Positions 7,953 to 14,961 of a stretch of 16,021 nucleotides of DNA are shown here, one piece after another. The number at the start of each line of letters is the position of its first letter. The first letter of the stretch is position 1. The stretch lies in NCBI GenBank assembly GCA_903827075.1, contig CAIKGX010000023.1, positions 1-16,021 of the forward strand. The letters run 5' to 3'. The translations under genes and the position numbers were made by a program. This DNA is from an uncultured beta proteobacterium. Its GTDB lineage: Bacteria > Pseudomonadota > Gammaproteobacteria > Burkholderiales > Burkholderiaceae. Below the pieces are notes generated by a model. It was not told the DNA's origin and ran no database searches. It saw nothing but the letters and a program-made list of their open reading frames with translations.

Positions 7953-9868
7953 GCTAGCTCTTGAGATCTACCCAAGCCCTTTTTTAGGTGGACCAACAAT
8001 AGAGATAAGGCAGCTGGCGTTACCCCTGAAATTCTACCTGCCTGACCCAAGGTACCAGGTTTGTGGAGATTTAACTTTTGCTGAACCTCTTTAGACAAAC
8101 CTAAAACTTGGGTATAGTCCAAAGACTCAGACAGCGGAAAACCTTCGTTATGCTCTTGCCGTGCAATTTCTAAAGCCTGCCTATCGATATACCCTTGATA
8201 TTTAATAGAAATTTCCACTTGATCGGCAATTTGTTGGGCCAAACCTAAATCGTCATCCAGGCTACCTGGGGACCACATACCATCTGCCAAGCCAGTAATC
8301 GCCCGATAAGAAACGCCTGGGCGTCGCAGAATATCAGCCAAACTACACTCATGAGATAGGTCTTGCCCTAGAAGCCCTGAAACCACTTTTGCGGATTCAT
8401 GTTTTGGGCCAACCCAAATCTCTTGCAAGCGAGATGTTTCACGTGAAACAGCCTCTTGCTTTCTACAAAATACATTCCAGCGACGGTCATCGACCAAACC
8501 AAGCTCTCGCCCAATAGAAGTTAAGCGCATATCCGCATTGTCTTCCCGCAAACTCAGACGATATTCTGCACGACTTGTGAACATCCTATAGGGCTCTAAA
8601 ACACCCAGAGTTATTAGATCATCAACCAATACGCCTATATAAGACTCACTACGTTTAGGCAACCAAGGCTCTTTGCCCTGAGAGGCTAAACCAGCATTAA
8701 TTCCAGCCAGCATGCCTTGGGCAGCGGCCTCTTCATAGCCAGTTGTTCCGTTAATTTGACCGGCAAAGTACAAACCAGCAATAGCCTTGGTCTCAAGACT
8801 ATGCCGCAGGTGACGAGGGTCAAAGAAATCGTATTCAATAGCATAGCCCGGACGAATAATGACGGCTGATTCAAGCCCGCGGATACTGCGCACCAAATCC
8901 CACTGCACATCAAAGGGCAGGCTGGTTGAAATTCCATTCGGGTAATACTCATTGGTTGTCAGCCCCTCGGGCTCTAAAAAGATCTGATGGCTATTTCTAG
9001 ACGCAAAACGATGGATTTTGTCTTCAATGGAAGGGCAATAGCGAGGACCAACACCTTCAATAACACCGGTATACATCGGAGAACGGTCTAATCCACCCCG
9101 AATAATGTCGTGTGTCCGCTCATTTGTATGGGAAATCCAGCAGGGAACCTGTTTAGGGTGTTGTTCCGGGCGCCCCATATAAGAGAAAACGGGAACTGGG
9201 TCTAAATCACCGGGCTGCTCTAACATAACTGAGAAATCAATTGTTCGACCATCAATTCTGGGAGGGGTCCCCGTCTTCAGCCTGCCTTGGGGCAGTTTTA
9301 ACTCTTTTAACCTAGCAGAAAGAGAGACGGCGGCTGGATCCCCCGCGCGCCCACCGGCATAATTATTTAAGCCAACATGAATTTTCCCATCTAAAAAGGT
9401 TCCGGCAGTGAGCACAACCTTTTTGGCCAAAAACTTTAGGCCCATTTGGGTAACCACGCCCTGCACCTCGTCACCACTTACCAATAAATCATCTACTGCG
9501 GCCTGAAAGAGGCTCAGATTTTCTTGGTTCTCTAAACGCCGACGAATGGCTGCCTTATATAAAACACGATCGCCCTGGGCGCGGGTAGCACGTACTGCTG
9601 GGCCCTTGCTAGAGTTCAGAATTCGAAATTGAATGCCCGCCTCGTCGGTGGCCGCGGCCATGGCACCACCCATGGCGTCAATCTCTTTTACCAAATGGCC
9701 TTTACCAATCCCCCCGATAGAGGGGTTGCAACTCATGGCACCTAGATTTTCAATGCTATGCGTAATCAGTAGGGTGTCACTGCCCATGCGGGCCGATGCC
9801 AATGCGGCCTCAGTCCCTGCGTGACCGCCGCCAACCACTATGACATCGAAGTTCTTTGAATAGCGCAT
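7949..9868 (-). CDS. mnmG: tRNA uridine-5-carboxymethylaminomethyl modification enzyme MnmG (GidA)
   Basis: This 639-aa FAD enzyme works with MnmE to place (carboxymethyl)aminomethyl groups on U34 of certain tRNAs. The FAD-binding GGGHAGTEAA is at 13-22. RAQGD at 96-100 and TGTP near 199-202 are conserved. GPRYCPSIEDKIHRF (274-288) and AGQINGTTGYEEAAAQG (369-385) are the two GidA signatures. The C-terminal MnmE/tRNA-binding domain ends at VHLKKGLGRSQELA. The ATG has GAGG 6 nt upstream. Codons 473-478 (AVSRET) contain a perfect parS site, so the residues in this poorly conserved segment may be set by DNA-binding constraints. It is the first gene after the promoter-bearing intergenic region and overlaps rsmG by 4 nt. 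Confidence 0.98.
   Translation of the reverse strand: MRYSKNFDVIVVGGGHAGTEAALASARMGSDTLLITHSIENLGAMSCNPSIGGIGKGHLVKEIDAMGGAMAAATDEAGIQFRILNSSKGPAVRATRAQGDRVLYKAAIRRRLENQENLSLFQAAVDDLLVSGDEVQGVVTQMGLKFLAKKVVLTAGTFLDGKIHVGLNNYAGGRAGDPAAVSLSARLKELKLPQGRLKTGTPPRIDGRTIDFSVMLEQPGDLDPVPVFSYMGRPEQHPKQVPCWISHTNERTHDIIRGGLDRSPMYTGVIEGVGPRYCPSIEDKIHRFASRNSHQIFLEPEGLTTNEYYPNGISTSLPFDVQWDLVRSIRGLESAVIIRPGYAIEYDFFDPRHLRHSLETKAIAGLYFAGQINGTTGYEEAAAQGMLAGINAGLASQGKEPWLPKRSESYIGVLVDDLITLGVLEPYRMFTSRAEYRLSLREDNADMRLTSIGRELGLVDDRRWNVFCRKQEAVSRETSRLQEIWVGPKHESAKVVSGLLGQDLSHECSLADILRRPGVSYRAITGLADGMWSPGSLDDDLGLAQQIADQVEISIKYQGYIDRQALEIARQEHNEGFPLSESLDYTQVLGLSKEVQQKLNLHKPGTLGQAGRISGVTPAALSLLLVHLKKGLGRSQELA
8435..8450. 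promoter_or_regulatory. parS centromere site 1, inside mnmG
   Basis: The sequence TGTTTCACGTGAAACA is a perfect 16-bp palindrome and an exact match to the widely conserved bacterial parS consensus bound by ParB. It lies in mnmG codons 473-478. The parB gene is about 2 kb away in the same cluster. Binding itself is inferred from the consensus match. Confidence 0.93.
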
Positions 9869-9884
9869 GATTTGCCTCAGATAG

Positions 9885-9920
9885 GGCGATGATCATAGCA
9901 TTTTGTAGGTTTCACGTGAA
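9885..9920 (-). promoter_or_regulatory. putative sigma-70 extended -10 promoter of the mnmG-rsmG-parAB cluster
   Basis: Reading the minus strand, TGCTATGAT gives a TGn-extended -10 with hexamer TATGAT at 9897-9892. A 17-nt spacer leads back to TTCACG at 9920-9915 (4 of 6 matches to TTGACA). That -35 hexamer lies wholly inside parS site 2. The expected start of transcription is near 9885, which leaves a leader of about 17 nt before the mnmG ATG. The segment after the -10 (CATCGCCC) is GC-rich, as in stringently controlled promoters. Promoter strength and start site are inferred only. Confidence 0.6.
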
Positions 9921-9923
9921 ACA
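9908..9923. promoter_or_regulatory. parS centromere site 2, upstream of mnmG
   Basis: Positions 9909-9922 form the perfect 14-bp palindrome GTTTCACGTGAAAC. With the flanking bases it matches the 16-bp parS consensus at 15 of 16 positions (G instead of T at 9908, A at 9923). It lies about 1.47 kb from site 1, 40 bp upstream of the mnmG start codon, and covers the -35 position of the putative mnmG promoter. Confidence 0.9.
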
Positions 9924-9988
9924 AATAGCAGTAGGGCACCATCAATGTGAGCCAATAGCTTTATAAGTCATTGTTTTAATTGGTTTTT

Positions 9989-10014
9989 AAAATAGTTACG
10001 GCGCCGAAGCGCCG
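9989..10014 (-). terminator. probable terminator of the liv operon
   Basis: On the minus-strand RNA, CGGCGC-UUCG-GCGCCG (10014-9999) forms a 6-bp all-GC stem closed by a stable UUCG tetraloop, about 30 nt after the livM stop. The following sequence (UAACUAUUUU, 9998-9989) is only moderately U-rich, so the terminator is plausible but not ideal. No U-run follows the hairpin on the plus strand. Confidence 0.55.
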
Positions 10015-10044
10015 CACTGTTCAATATGCATCTCTAGGTTTAGC

Positions 10045-10974
10045 CTAGCTCTTGGCCTTAAAGAGGGCGCTAATTTCACCAACTACACCGCGGCGGAAGG
10101 CCAAAACACAAATTACAAAAATGAATCCTGTCGCTATCGTGCTCCAAGATCCAATATTAGCCAGATAGTTTTGTAGGCCAACAACAATACCGGCGCCAAC
10201 CACTGGGCCCAAAATCGTCCCCATACCGCCAAGCAAGGTCATTAAAACTACCTCGCCAGACATGTGCCAATGAACATCCGTCAATGTAGCCAACTGAAAA
10301 ACCAAGGATTTCATTGAACCCGCAAGGCCAGCAAGGGCCGCTGACAAGACAAAAGACATTAATTTAAAGCGATCAACGTCATAACCCAATGAAATGGCTC
10401 GGGGTTCATTTTCACGAATGGCTTTAAGGACTTGGCCAAAGGGGGAATAGACCGTGCGCATTATGAGCGCAAAACCAAACATGAAGACCGCCAGAACAAA
10501 GTAATACATCGCAACATCATTACTTAGGTCGATAAAGCCGAATAAATTGCCGCGGGGCACACCCTGGATGCCATCTTCCCCACCTGTAAATGGGAGCTGA
10601 ACGGCTAAGAAGTACACCATCTGAGATAAGGCGAGAGTCACCATTGCAAAATAAATACCCTGCCTACGAATAGCTAGTGAGCCAATTAAAAACCCAAGCG
10701 CCCCAGAGCCAACAACACCCAAAATAATCCCGAACTCTGTTGAAAAGCCCATCTCCTTACACAGGTAAGCAGTGATGTATGCAGAGGTGCCAAAGAATGC
10801 AGCATGTCCAAATGACAGCAATCCCGTAAAGCCAAGCAATAAATTAAAGGCGCAAGCAAAGAGTGCGAAGCAAAGCACCTTCATTGCAAATACAAGATAA
10901 ATAAAATCTTGAAATGGCAACAGTAGGGCGATTAACACCAAAATTCCATAAAGCAATTTCGTTTTCGAGTTCAT
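10045..10974 (-). CDS. livM: branched-chain amino acid-type ABC transporter permease LivM
   Basis: This is a 309-aa inner-membrane permease of the LivM (HAAT) family, the partner of LivH. Many hydrophobic spans are visible from residue 8 on. The family stretch LLGFTGLLSFGHAAFFG is at about 41-57. The loop that contacts the ATPases (KAIRENEPRAISLGYDVDRFK) lies in the middle of the protein. I chose ATG 10974-10972 because a GGGAGA ribosome site lies 6 nt upstream, inside the livH 3' end. A longer TTG start at 10992 would overlap livH and add MGGRNK, which is the translated ribosome site. There is a 1-nt gap to the livH stop. It is the last gene of the transporter set and is followed by the hairpin at 9999-10014. 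Confidence 0.94.
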   Translation of the reverse strand: MNSKTKLLYGILVLIALLLPFQDFIYLVFAMKVLCFALFACAFNLLLGFTGLLSFGHAAFFGTSAYITAYLCKEMGFSTEFGIILGVVGSGALGFLIGSLAIRRQGIYFAMVTLALSQMVYFLAVQLPFTGGEDGIQGVPRGNLFGFIDLSNDVAMYYFVLAVFMFGFALIMRTVYSPFGQVLKAIRENEPRAISLGYDVDRFKLMSFVLSAALAGLAGSMKSLVFQLATLTDVHWHMSGEVVLMTLLGGMGTILGPVVGAGIVVGLQNYLANIGSWSTIATGFIFVICVLAFRRGVVGEISALFKAKS

Positions 10975-10975
10975 T

Positions 10976-11896
10976 TTATTTCTCCCGCCCAAAAAGACCA
11001 GCGGGGCGAATCAACAATACGATTGCCATGATCACAAAAATAACGACCCCAGACGCTTCCGGATAAAACACTTTTGTTAAACCCTCAACCAAACCCAAAG
11101 CAAGGCCCGTCAAAATGGCACCCATGATGGAGCCCATGCCGCCAATCACTACAACGGCAAAAACAACGATGATCAGATTTGACCCCATTAATGGGTTTAC
11201 TTGAAAAATAGGTGCCGCAAGAACGCCAGCAAAACCAGCAAGGCCAACGCCATAAGCGTATGCCAAGGAAATCATTAGTGGAACATTTATTCCGAATGCT
11301 TGCAATAATTTGGGGTTTTCAGTTCCAGCGCGAAGATACGCCCCCAGCTTAGTTCTCTCGATAACATACCAAGTAGAGAAACAAACTGTTAAGGAAATAA
11401 CCACAACCCATAAGCGATACTTCGGCAAAATGATGCCGATAGACTCAAGAGGGATTGCGCCTTGAAGTAGCTCAGGGGCTGGGTAACTCTCTCCAGAGAT
11501 GCCGTACCAATGACGGAACATGCCCTCAATAATTAAAGCCAAACCAAAGGTCAACAGGAGGCCATACAAGTGGTCGAGGTGATACAGGCGCCGCAACATC
11601 GTGCGTTCAAGAATTAAACCAAACCCCGCCATCACCAGGGGCACAAGAATAAGTGCAAACCAATAGTTAATAGATAGTTCAGGAAAACCAATCCATTGGC
11701 CTAATTGAGTAAGGCCAATCCAAGCAACAAAGGCACCCATGGTGTATTGAGCACCATGCGAGAAATTAATAATGTTGAGAAGGCCAAAAATAATGGCCAA
11801 ACCCAAACTCAAAATGGCATAAAAGGAGCCATTAATAAGCCCCACCAAGAGCTGAGCTACCAGTCCTTGGGGGGTAATTCCGAGAAGTTCAAACAT
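10976..11896 (-). CDS. livH: branched-chain amino acid-type ABC transporter permease LivH
   Basis: This is a 306-aa permease of the LivH family. The N-terminal signature LIIFGLLNIINFSHGAQYTMGA (about 34-55 in type) is characteristic, as is the cytoplasmic coupling loop RAGTENPKLLQAFGINV (189-205). Around eight hydrophobic spans are seen. The ATG is 17 nt after the binding-protein stop. Its ribosome site is weak (no clear GGAG), so coupling or moderate expression is likely. The 3' end of the gene carries the livM ribosome site. Substrate specificity cannot be read from the sequence. Branched-chain amino acids are the default, but related transporters carry amides, urea or aromatic acids. Confidence 0.94.
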   Translation of the reverse strand: MFELLGITPQGLVAQLLVGLINGSFYAILSLGLAIIFGLLNIINFSHGAQYTMGAFVAWIGLTQLGQWIGFPELSINYWFALILVPLVMAGFGLILERTMLRRLYHLDHLYGLLLTFGLALIIEGMFRHWYGISGESYPAPELLQGAIPLESIGIILPKYRLWVVVISLTVCFSTWYVIERTKLGAYLRAGTENPKLLQAFGINVPLMISLAYAYGVGLAGFAGVLAAPIFQVNPLMGSNLIIVVFAVVVIGGMGSIMGAILTGLALGLVEGLTKVFYPEASGVVIFVIMAIVLLIRPAGLFGREK

Positions 11897-11913
11897 GCTT
11901 AATTAGAAGTAAC

Positions 11914-13140
11914 TTACTTATTGGTAACCAACTTGCATCGTGACAATGAAAGTGGTTGTGTTGCTTCGGCCGCAGGAATAACAGCGCGAACGTTGTAGTA
12001 GTCCCATGGGCTTTTCGCTTCTGATGGCTTCTTAACTTCAAGCAGATACATATCATGTTCGAATTTGCCATCAGCACGGATCTTGCCTTTGAACAGGCCA
12101 TCATCGATAGTCATGGATTTGAGCACCTTCATTACGGGAGCGGTCTCATCTGTGCCCGCTTTTTGTACTGACTGTAAATAAGCCATCACGGATGAATAAA
12201 CACCAGCCTGAACCATTGTAGGCATGCGCTTATGTTGCTCAAAGAAGCGTCTAGACCAAGCGCGGGTCTTGTCATCTTTATCCCAATAGAAGCCCTCTGT
12301 CAGGTACATCCCTTGTGCTGCTGGCAGCCCCAAAGAATGAACATCTGAGATAAACATCAATAAAGGAACCACTGTTTGTTTTTTGTTAATACCAAACTCT
12401 GATGCTTGCTTAACAGAGTTGATGGTATCTTGACCGGCATTGGCCAACGCAACCACATCAGCGCCACTAGCCTGTGCCTTTAAGAGATAAGAAGAAAAGT
12501 CACTATTAGGAAATGGGTGTTTGCTTGTACCCAAAACCTTGCCGCCATTTGCTACTACAACATTGGTTGCGTCTTTTTCAAGCGCAGCGCCGAAGGCATA
12601 GTCAGCAGTAATAAAGTACCAATTCTTTTTGCCCTGCTTAACAACTGCTTTGCCTGTGCCGTTAGAAAGGGCATACGTGTCATACGTCCAATGCACATTG
12701 TTTGGTGTGCATTTTTCATTGGTGATGGTTAATGAAGCGGCGCCAGACACCAAAGTAATTTTGTTTTTCTGTTCTGCCACTTCCATTACCGCCAAAGCGA
12801 CGTTGGTGGAGACCAACTCAACAATGACATCAACACCGTCTTTGTCATACCATTCACGCGCCTTATTGGCAGCAATGTCAGCCTTATTTTGATGGTCTGC
12901 GCTAACTAGCTCTATTTTCTTTCCGATGACGGTGCCGTCCTTCGAAAAATCTGCGATCGCCATTTTTGCTGCGATTACAGCGCCAGGGCCAGCCAAATCG
13001 GAATAGGTTGAAGAAAGATCAGTTAATACGCCAATCTTGACAACATCGCCACTTACCTTAGAACCGCTTTGCGCAAACACTGGGTTTGCACCAAACATTG
13101 TTGCCGCAACCAAACACGCGGTTATTTGCTTTAACTTCAT
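11914..13140 (-). CDS. periplasmic substrate-binding protein of the Liv/HAAT transporter
   Basis: This 408-aa type I periplasmic binding protein delivers substrate to LivHM. A clear signal peptide is seen: MKLK, a hydrophobic core, then NPVFA with predicted cleavage after Ala23 before QSGSK. The mature protein opens with VKIGVLTDLSSTYSDLAGPG (34-53), the first strand and ligand loop of the fold. Two mature cysteines, C144 (NEKCTPNN) and C402 (SRCKLV), could form a disulfide. Conserved late motifs include KIRADGKFEHDMYLLEVKKP and SPWDYYNVRAVIP. An AGGAGA ribosome site lies 5 nt before the ATG. It sits between livF and livH. I leave the symbol blank because this branch has been tied to varied substrates, not only Leu/Ile/Val. 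Confidence 0.93.
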   Translation of the reverse strand: MKLKQITACLVAATMFGANPVFAQSGSKVSGDVVKIGVLTDLSSTYSDLAGPGAVIAAKMAIADFSKDGTVIGKKIELVSADHQNKADIAANKAREWYDKDGVDVIVELVSTNVALAVMEVAEQKNKITLVSGAASLTITNEKCTPNNVHWTYDTYALSNGTGKAVVKQGKKNWYFITADYAFGAALEKDATNVVVANGGKVLGTSKHPFPNSDFSSYLLKAQASGADVVALANAGQDTINSVKQASEFGINKKQTVVPLLMFISDVHSLGLPAAQGMYLTEGFYWDKDDKTRAWSRRFFEQHKRMPTMVQAGVYSSVMAYLQSVQKAGTDETAPVMKVLKSMTIDDGLFKGKIRADGKFEHDMYLLEVKKPSEAKSPWDYYNVRAVIPAAEATQPLSLSRCKLVTNK

Positions 13141-13162
13141 TTTTGTCTCCTATAGATAGCCA

Positions 13163-13867
13163 CTAAACACCAAGATACTCATTTAATAAACTGGCTTTTT
13201 CTGCCAACTCAGACTGCTGAACCACCTCAACCACTTTGCCGTGCTCAACTACATAATGACGATCCGCCAAGGGGGCGGCAAACCTAAAGTTTTGCTCAAC
13301 CAATACTATTGTGAAGCCCTTATCACGTAGGTTAGTGACAACTTCGCCCAGTTTTTCTACGATGACCGGCGCTAAACCCTCAGTAATTTCATCCAAAAGC
13401 AATAATTTGGCGCCCGTTCTTAAAATACGAGCCATTGCTAACATTTGCTGCTCACCACCGGACAAGCGGGTGCCCGGGCTATTGCGTCTTTCATAGAGGT
13501 TGGGGAACATCTTATAAATTTCATCTAAATCCATACCGCCAGGAGCAATTTCAGGCAAAAGCAATAGGTTTTCTTCGGTACTTAAACTAGCAAAAATGCC
13601 GCGCTCTTCAGGGCAATAGCCAACCCCAAGGCGTGCAATCTGGTATGTGGGCATGGTGATGGTCTCTTGGCCATAAATTGAAATAGATCCAGTTCTTTTG
13701 CTGGTTAATCCCAAAATGGTTTTAAGAATGGTGCTGCGCCCCGCTCCATTTCTGCCTAACAGGGTTACCACCTCACCATCCCGAACGGAAAAGTTCACTC
13801 CATGAAGGATGTGAGACTCGCCATACCAAGACTCTAGATTTTTTACTTCTAATGCCATGGAGCTCAT
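13163..13867 (-). CDS. livF: ABC transporter ATP-binding protein LivF, with Arg in Walker A
   Basis: This 234-aa ATPase is of the LivF type, one of the two cytoplasmic motors of the transporter. The Walker A motif is GRNGAGRST (38-46), in which the usual Lys is R44 (codon CGC). The Q-loop region (GYCPEERGIF, 83-92), ABC signature LSGGEQ (135-140), Walker B LLLLDE (155-160) and the LivF-typical VEQN in place of the H-loop are all present. The start ATG overlaps the livG stop by 4 nt (ATGA). Met4 (MALEVKN) is an alternative start. The reading frame is intact, so this is a substitution, not decay. Whether R44 allows hydrolysis is discussed in the findings. Confidence 0.93.
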   Translation of the reverse strand: MSSMALEVKNLESWYGESHILHGVNFSVRDGEVVTLLGRNGAGRSTILKTILGLTSKRTGSISIYGQETITMPTYQIARLGVGYCPEERGIFASLSTEENLLLLPEIAPGGMDLDEIYKMFPNLYERRNSPGTRLSGGEQQMLAMARILRTGAKLLLLDEITEGLAPVIVEKLGEVVTNLRDKGFTIVLVEQNFRFAAPLADRHYVVEHGKVVEVVQQSELAEKASLLNEYLGV

Positions 13868-14625
13868 AAAACCTCGCCTCCATGGCTGCCCATATACGCC
13901 TCAACCACTAAGGGGTTATTAGAAACCTGCTCGTAGTTACCTTCCGCCAACACGGAGCCCCGCTGTAAGACGGTTATTCGATCTGCAATAGAGGACACCA
14001 CTTTCATGTTGTGCTCTACCATCAAGATCGTTCGGCCCTTAGCTACACGATCAATTAACTCTGTGACCCGCTCTACGTCCTCGTGGCCCATGCCCTGGGT
14101 AGGCTCATCCAAGAGCATTAACTCGGGCTCCATGGCCAGGGTGGTCGCAATTTCAAGCGCTCTTTTGCGCCCATAGGCCAAATTTAGGGTGTCTTCGTGG
14201 GCAAAATCAGCCAAACCCACTTCATGCAAAAGCTCCTCAGCGCGCTCATTTAGGACGTTAAGAGAGTTGCCTGATTTCCAAAAGTGGAACTCTGTGCCCA
14301 ATCCTCGTTGCAGCGCAACACGAACATTTTCTAAGACGCTTAAGTGAGGAAATACCGCAGATATTTGAAAAGATCGAATCACGCCACGCCGTGCAATCTG
14401 CGCGGGCTTTTCTTTGGTGATATCAAAACCATTAAATAGGATTTGACCGCTAGAGGGCTCTAGGAATTTTGTAAGTAAATTAAAGCAGGTTGTTTTCCCG
14501 GCGCCATTTGGGCCAATAAGAGCGTGAATAGTCCCACGAGTCACATCCAGGTTGACGTCAGTTACTGCGGAAAAACCTTTGAAGGTTTTTCCGAGTCCAA
14601 TTGTTTTTAGTATTGTTTCTTGCAA
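13864..14625 (-). CDS. livG: ABC transporter ATP-binding protein LivG
   Basis: This 253-aa ATPase is of the LivG type. Walker A GPNGAGKT (38-45) is canonical. The Q-loop is Q87 in RSFQISAVFPHLSVLENV, the LivG-type signature is LAYGRKR (149-155), Walker B with downstream residues is LLDEPTQGM (171-179), and the H-loop is in MVEHNM. The start codon is TTG (14625-14623), supported by a GAGGA ribosome site about 8 nt upstream. An in-frame TAG lies shortly upstream, so no earlier start is possible. Codons 11-20 contain a 26-bp inverted repeat. It is the first gene of the liv set, and its stop overlaps the livF ATG. Confidence 0.95.
   Translation of the reverse strand: MQETILKTIGLGKTFKGFSAVTDVNLDVTRGTIHALIGPNGAGKTTCFNLLTKFLEPSSGQILFNGFDITKEKPAQIARRGVIRSFQISAVFPHLSVLENVRVALQRGLGTEFHFWKSGNSLNVLNERAEELLHEVGLADFAHEDTLNLAYGRKRALEIATTLAMEPELMLLDEPTQGMGHEDVERVTELIDRVAKGRTILMVEHNMKVVSSIADRITVLQRGSVLAEGNYEQVSNNPLVVEAYMGSHGGEVL
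14568..14593. repeat. 26-bp inverted repeat at the start of livG
   Basis: CGGAAAAACCTT (14568-14579) and AAGGTTTTTCCG (14582-14593) are perfect 12-nt reverse complements separated by 2 nt. It lies within the livG coding sequence, about 32-57 nt downstream of its first base, and encodes the KTFKGF stretch. In the livG mRNA it would fold into a strong stem-loop with U-rich and A-rich arms. Function is unknown. Confidence 0.75.
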
Positions 14626-14725
14626 GCTTAAATCCTCTACCCCACACTAGGGCAAGCAATTGAGAATACTCTAAGAACCCATGTGCTGACATAGCGAAAA
14701 CCCTAAAAGCAAAATGGGAAACTAA
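14626..14725. other. 100-bp gap upstream of livG
   Basis: This gap between the DUF3717-type gene and livG holds the livG ribosome site (GAGGA) and an AT-rich part. I could not find a convincing -35/-10 pair or a terminator. Weak -10-like hexamers (TATTCT, TATGTC on the minus strand) lack proper partners. A liv promoter may be here or inside the upstream genes. Confidence 0.5.
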
Positions 14726-14947
14726 TTAAGTGGTTTGGGTGTTTTTTAAATAATTTTGAATGGCAATTTTTGCAGCCTCATCCAAAATATCTAACGGAAT
14801 GCGTTGAGACCCCTGAACTATCATGAGTGCATAGGGCTTGGCAAGGCTTGACGCTTCTGGGCATAGGCGCAGTTCTTCACCAAATGCGGGGGATTGGCTG
14901 CGCCAGTAATTAATAGCAGCCTCTAGATCTTGTATTGAGAGAAACAT
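14726..14947 (-). CDS. DUF3717-type small protein of unknown function
   Basis: This is a 73-aa acidic, soluble protein beginning MFLSIQDLEAAINYWRS. The pattern ...LEAAINYWR...LCPE...LAKPYALMI...LD... matches what I remember of DUF3717 proteins, a short family found mainly in Burkholderiales with no known function. No membrane span, signal peptide or metal motif is seen; one cysteine is at C29 (LCPEA). It starts 14 nt after the SET-gene stop, with an AAGG element very close to the ATG. Co-transcription with the SET gene and gyrB is likely. I cannot assign a function. Confidence 0.85.
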   Translation of the reverse strand: MFLSIQDLEAAINYWRSQSPAFGEELRLCPEASSLAKPYALMIVQGSQRIPLDILDEAAKIAIQNYLKNTQTT

Positions 14948-14961
14948 GCCTTAGGTCTGGA

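Larger units (their letters stand above)
9869..10044. other. 176-bp intergenic region between livM and mnmG
   Basis: This is the largest gene-free stretch in the window. From right to left it holds a small 5-bp dyad overlapping the livM stop (10034-10048), the GC-rich hairpin taken as the liv terminator (9999-10014), an AT-rich segment (9955-9998), parS site 2 (9909-9923), an extended -10 element (9892-9900) and the mnmG ribosome site. No small open frame with a ribosome site stood out. It separates the liv transcript from the mnmG-parB-atp transcript. Confidence 0.8.

Noticed and set aside
9869..10044. Replication origin in the mnmG upstream region
   Set aside because: In some gammaproteobacteria oriC lies next to gidA, but no DnaA-box cluster (TTATCCACA-like) is seen here. 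The gyrB side suggests the origin is at dnaA beyond the right edge.
10975..10992. TTG start for livM at 10992
   Set aside because: The added codons MGGRNK are the translation of the GGGAGA ribosome site for the ATG at 10974, and the extension would overlap livH.
13087..13126. Lipoprotein signal (ITAC around Cys9) in the binding protein
   Set aside because: The cysteine comes before the hydrophobic core, too close to the N-terminus for a lipobox. A standard cleavage site after NPVFA fits better.
13163..13867. livF as a pseudogene because of the Walker A change
   Set aside because: The frame is full length, all other ABC motifs are intact and the start is coupled to livG, so a substitution in a working gene is more likely.
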